A DNA stretch of 58,838 bases, from contig NZ_POTW01000033.1 of assembly GCF_003236295.1 (NCBI RefSeq), positions 1 to 58,838 on the forward strand. Direction: 5' to 3'. This DNA comes from Jiangella anatolica. GTDB taxonomy: Bacteria; Actinomycetota; Actinomycetes; Jiangellales; Jiangellaceae. Position 1 is the stretch's first letter; every line of letters starts with the position of its first letter. Shown here piece by piece: positions 55,835 through 58,838 of this stretch. A program made the position numbers and the translations under genes. Under the pieces are notes generated by a model. That model did no database searches, was not told the DNA's origin, and saw only the letters and a program-made list of their open reading frames with translations.

Positions 55835-57061
55835 GTGACCGACCTCGACTACTACGACCTGCTCGACGTCCCGGCCACGGCGACGGCGGCGGAGATCAGG
55901 GAGGCCTATCGCCGGGCCGTGCGGACCGCGCATCCCGACGTCGGCGGCACCAGCGGCATGTTCCGGCTGATCACCGTCGCGTACGAGACGCTGAGCGATC
56001 CGGACCGGCGGGCCGCCTACGACGCGACGCTCGGCCGAGCCGGTGAGCCCGCGGACGGCTGGCACGACGAGCCCGGCGTCACGCCGGACGACCCGGGTGA
56101 CGCGGAGGCGGACTGGGGCCAGGAGACCAGGTGGACCGCCGCCGAGGGCCGGCCGGAGCCGTCGCTCGCCGACACCGAGATGTGGCGCCGCCGCCGGCCG
56201 CGGCGCGTGACCCTGGTGACGCTTCTCGCCGCCACGGCCGTCTTCTTCGTCCTCGGCGCCCTCGTCGTGCTCTACGACCCGGGGTTCCTGCGGCCGGGCG
56301 AGGCCGGCTCGGACCTGATCGGCTGGTGGGACCGGCAGCCGGTGCCGCGCCTGGCGGCGACGCTCGGCTACGTCGTGCTGCTCTGGTCGGCGCGGACGGG
56401 AGTCGTCCAGGGGCTCGTCGTCGTCCACGCGGTGTGCACCGTGCTCCTGCTCCTGGTCTGGCCGATCGCCTACTGGGACCTCGCCTCCGGCGCCGAGCGG
56501 TGGACGTACCTGCTCGGCGTGCTCGCCTGGCTCGGGTACAACGGCGTGCTCGTGGCCCTGGCCTCGGCTCTCGGGCGGTGGGACGAGGCGCGGATGTTCG
56601 AGCAGACCTCCGGCACGTCCGGCGTCAGCGACGTGACGCAGTGGGCCCGCGGTGAGGCCGGCGCCCGCGCGGTCCGGGCCGGCTACGTCGTCATCGGCGC
56701 GACCTTCCTGTTCCTGGCCGTGGTGCTGGTCGCGGCGCACGGGCTGATCCGGCCGGCGGCGGCCGGACCCGACGCGCTCGACGTCGCACTGCGCTATCCG
56801 GTCGCCGTCGCGGTCGTCGTGGCCGCCTACGGCTATCTCGCCTACATCTCGATCGGGCACCGCAGCGGCCTGGAGCTGCTCTACGCCCCGGTCGCCGTCG
56901 CGGTGCTGTCCTGGCCGCTCGCGTACTGGGACATCGCGACGACGGGGGAACGCTGGCTCTTCGGCCTGGTCGCCCTGGCCTGGGCCGGGCACGTCGGCGC
57001 GATGTACGCGACCTCGTCGCTGATCGACCGGCGCCGGCCCGAGCCGGAGTGGACCCGCTAG
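55835..57061 (+). CDS. DnaJ-domain integral membrane protein with internal duplication
   Basis: A 408-residue protein. Residues 1-70 form a J-domain (YYDLLDVPATATAAEIREAYRRAVRTAHPDV) with the HPD motif at 33-35, which in J-proteins stimulates Hsp70. After an acidic linker come six or seven predicted helices. The membrane half is duplicated: WPIAYWDLASGAERW (about 209-223) and WPLAYWDIATTGERW (about 360-374) are clearly related, offset by 151 residues. Each is preceded and followed by matching helices. The start is GTG at 55835, 3 bp after the preceding stop. Its J-domain faces the cytoplasm if the topology is right, suggesting recruitment of DnaK to the secretion machinery. Confidence 0.78.
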   Translation: MTDLDYYDLLDVPATATAAEIREAYRRAVRTAHPDVGGTSGMFRLITVAYETLSDPDRRAAYDATLGRAGEPADGWHDEPGVTPDDPGDAEADWGQETRWTAAEGRPEPSLADTEMWRRRRPRRVTLVTLLAATAVFFVLGALVVLYDPGFLRPGEAGSDLIGWWDRQPVPRLAATLGYVVLLWSARTGVVQGLVVVHAVCTVLLLLVWPIAYWDLASGAERWTYLLGVLAWLGYNGVLVALASALGRWDEARMFEQTSGTSGVSDVTQWARGEAGARAVRAGYVVIGATFLFLAVVLVAAHGLIRPAAAGPDALDVALRYPVAVAVVVAAYGYLAYISIGHRSGLELLYAPVAVAVLSWPLAYWDIATTGERWLFGLVALAWAGHVGAMYATSSLIDRRRPEPEWTR

Positions 57062-57147
57062 CAGCTGTCACAGAACCACCCCCGCGCCGACCTACACAGG
57101 TGTCCACCTCCGGCCGCCGTGGTGGACGCCCGGATGGAGGGCGGGGT

Positions 57148-58521
57148 ATGGCACAGGGTTCGGTCGCCGCCGGTGGGGCCGTCGTCGCCAGACGCACGAA
57201 GGCGAAGCCCGCGCGCACGCCGGGCGGCAAGGGCTCCAGCGGGTTCAAGAAGTGGGTCCTCGGCATCGCGCTGGTGACGCTGCTCGGTGTGGCCGGTGCG
57301 GTGTCCCTGGCGTTCATCCCGGTCGCGACCGTCATGGCCGTCTGGTGCGAGCTCACCGAGCGCGCGCCGCTGGCCGAGTGCACGATGACCCCCGGCGGCG
57401 AGGTGTGCAGCGGCGGCGCCACGCTGGCGAACGTGCCGGAGCCGTGGGCGGAGATCTTCACCGCCGCCGGCGACGAGTTCAGCATCGACCCCGCGTATCT
57501 GGCGGCCATCTACCTGACCGAGAACGGCAACACCTGGAAGCCCCTCGACACCGACTGGCCCAGCTCCGGCTGCTGTCACGGTCCCATGCAGTTCAACACC
57601 GGCGCCGGCACCTGGGACGCGTACAAGTACAGCGCCGGCGGCGGCCCACCCGACTACATGGATCCCTGGGACGCCATCTTCACCGCGGCCAACCTCTTCA
57701 CCCATGCCGACGGCGTCTACGGCAGCGTCACCGCCGAGACGCCACTCGGCGACGCCGCCACCTGGGAGCCGGGCACGTTCGTCTACTCGGCGGCCAGCTA
57801 CAACGCCGGCCCGGCGGGCAACTGGAACAACAACGAGACGCTGCGCTACGTCCAGAACGTCCACGCGCTGATCTCGTCCAACTTCACCCAGGGCGGCACC
57901 GGCGACTACGGCGAGTACGCCACCTACCCGCCGCCGCACGGCATGGGCATCGGCGAGGGCGAGGACGGCGAGCCGACCGAAGGCGGCGGCGTCAGCGGCT
58001 GCGGCGGCGGCATCAGCGGCGGCGGGCTCGACGGGGTCGTGCGCATCGCGGAGCAGGAGTACGCGAAGGGCATCGTCGAGCAGCCGATGGGCAGCAACTG
58101 CGGACCCACCATCAGCGACACCTACATCGCCACCGGCTGCGAACAGTGGTGTGCCGACTTCGTCAGCTGGGTCTTCCTCCAGGCCGGCATCCCGTTCCAG
58201 CCCGAGGCCGGCACCCAGGGGTACTTCTGGCGACATGACTGGCAGATCCCGGCCGTCATCGGCATGAGGGCGTGGTTCGAGTCCGGCGGCCAGGGCCAGG
58301 AGTTCATCCCCGTCGGCAGCGGCGGGCCCACGAAGCCGCCGCGGCCCGGCGACGTGATGATCCACTCCGGGCACGTGAGCATCGTCGTGGCGGTCGACGA
58401 CGCGACCCGCACGCTGACCACGATCGGCGGCAACGAGAGCGACGGCGTCCGGCGCTCGAACGGCACGTTCTCGGTGGGGCCGAGCGGTCCGGTGGTGGGC
58501 TACGGGCGGATGAACCCATGA
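57148..58521 (+). CDS. Membrane-anchored cell-wall hydrolase: lytic transglycosylase + CHAP domains
   Basis: A 457-residue protein. A basic N-terminus and one helix (KKWVLGIALVTLLGVAGAVSLAFIPVATVMA) anchor it in the membrane. The external part has an SLT-like lytic transglycosylase domain (IYLTENGNTWKP, catalytic Glu near residue 125; GPMQFNTGAGTWDAY; SAASYNAGPAGNWNNNETLRYV) and a Gly-rich linker. A C-terminal CHAP/NlpC-like domain follows, with Cys335 in GCEQWCADFVSWVF and His409 in MIHSGHVSIVVAV. Such two-domain enzymes are the VirB1-like wall-opening components of Gram-positive T4SSs. The ATG at 57148 has GGAGGGCGGGG upstream. Confidence 0.85.
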   Translation: MAQGSVAAGGAVVARRTKAKPARTPGGKGSSGFKKWVLGIALVTLLGVAGAVSLAFIPVATVMAVWCELTERAPLAECTMTPGGEVCSGGATLANVPEPWAEIFTAAGDEFSIDPAYLAAIYLTENGNTWKPLDTDWPSSGCCHGPMQFNTGAGTWDAYKYSAGGGPPDYMDPWDAIFTAANLFTHADGVYGSVTAETPLGDAATWEPGTFVYSAASYNAGPAGNWNNNETLRYVQNVHALISSNFTQGGTGDYGEYATYPPPHGMGIGEGEDGEPTEGGGVSGCGGGISGGGLDGVVRIAEQEYAKGIVEQPMGSNCGPTISDTYIATGCEQWCADFVSWVFLQAGIPFQPEAGTQGYFWRHDWQIPAVIGMRAWFESGGQGQEFIPVGSGGPTKPPRPGDVMIHSGHVSIVVAVDDATRTLTTIGGNESDGVRRSNGTFSVGPSGPVVGYGRMNP

Positions 58522-58838
58522 CCCGGTCGCGCTCCACGCTGCTGTTGCTCGGCGCCGCCGTGGTGCTGGTCGTGGTCGGCCTGGTGCTGGTGCTCGGTGG
58601 CGGTGGGAACGACGGAGGCAGCGACGACACGGTGGCCGGTTCCGCCGGAGGACAACCGGGAGGCGCGGCGTCCACCGGGGCCGACGGCTCGGGCGGCGAG
58701 CCGACCACCGGGTCCTCGGCGTCTACCGGGTCGTCCGGTGCCGACGGGGCCGGGACGGGCGCCGCGTCGCCGGGTGAGGAGCCGTTCGGCGACGCCGACG
58801 AGCCGCTGGAGCCGTCGGACACGCCCACCGCCCAACCC
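58518..58838 (+). CDS. Membrane protein with Gly/Ser/Thr-rich external region (truncated by window end)
   Basis: The last gene begins at ATG 58518, overlapping the preceding stop as ATGA, and runs off the window. The visible 107 residues have a short basic N-terminus and one helix (STLLLLGAAVVLVVVGLVLVLGG). A low-complexity Gly/Ser/Thr/Asp-rich linker follows. This is typical of secreted or bitopic envelope proteins, but the functional domain lies beyond the window. It belongs to the T4SS-like operon. Confidence 0.7.
   Translation, partial: MTRSRSTLLLLGAAVVLVVVGLVLVLGGGGNDGGSDDTVAGSAGGQPGGAASTGADGSGGEPTTGSSASTGSSGADGAGTGAASPGEEPFGDADEPLEPSDTPTAQP

Overview
This is the replication-origin region of a high-GC actinomycete chromosome. 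The core order gyrA-gyrB-dciA-recF-gnd-dnaN-dnaA-(oriC)-rpmH-rnpA-yidD-yidC-khpB-rsmG-parA-parB is the classic actinobacterial arrangement. It is supported by two exact parS sites, TTGTCCACA-type DnaA boxes, GTG/TTG starts, a DLW-39 microprotein and a DUF3566 gene. The exact genus cannot be fixed from sequence alone; a Jiangella-like or related soil actinomycete would fit, but this is a guess.

Layout. 1-3.1 kb: a btuDCF-type cobalamin ABC importer (minus strand) under a cobalamin riboswitch. 3.1-8.1 kb: a minus-strand operon of an HxlR regulator, a FAH-family hydrolase, a large FAD/Fe-S dehydrogenase and an ECF sigma factor with a SnoaL-like tail. It is divergent from a fused LLM-flavin/BBE-FAD oxidoreductase (8.2-10.4 kb). 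10.5-11.3 kb: a small putative zinc protein, tRNA-Ala, DLW-39 and tRNA-Ile. 11.4-23.3 kb: DUF3566, gyrA, gyrB, dciA, recF, gnd, dnaN and dnaA, all on the minus strand. DnaA-box clusters lie on both sides of dnaA. 23.7-29.0 kb: rpmH to parB on the plus strand, largely translationally coupled. 29.1-32.7 kb: a D-Ala-D-Ala-ligase-like gene, an aminotransferase and a CwlM-like amidase, all minus strand. 32.9-34.3 kb: two exported proteins of unknown function.

34.4-44.5 kb is a complete-looking actinobacterial Tad/Flp pilus locus on the minus strand: RHH-like protein, SAF/CpaB, TadZ-like, TadA/CpaF, TadB, TadC, Flp pilin, two TadE-like proteins and one TadG-like protein. It ends in a membrane-spanning LysM/SARP-like regulator. 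After about 1.25 kb of repeat-rich non-coding DNA (44.5-45.8 kb, with two copies of a 90-bp element with inverted ends) comes a sigma-r4-like HTH gene. Divergent from it is a plus-strand type IV secretion-like operon running off the window end: TcpC/VirB8-like, small membrane protein, PrgI/VirB3-like, VirB4 ATPase, VirB6/TrbL-like, YbjN-domain chaperone-like, unknown, DnaJ-membrane protein, SLT+CHAP cell-wall hydrolase and a truncated membrane protein. No relaxase, coupling protein, integrase or attachment site is visible.

The most interesting system is the side-by-side Tad pilus and relaxase-less T4SS-like machine within about 35 kb of oriC. A transmembrane peptidoglycan-sensing transcription factor and chaperone-like proteins sit among its genes. 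Both halves are tightly coupled by 1-8 bp overlaps. It could be a protein-secretion or cell-contact apparatus rather than a DNA-transfer element, but that is inference.
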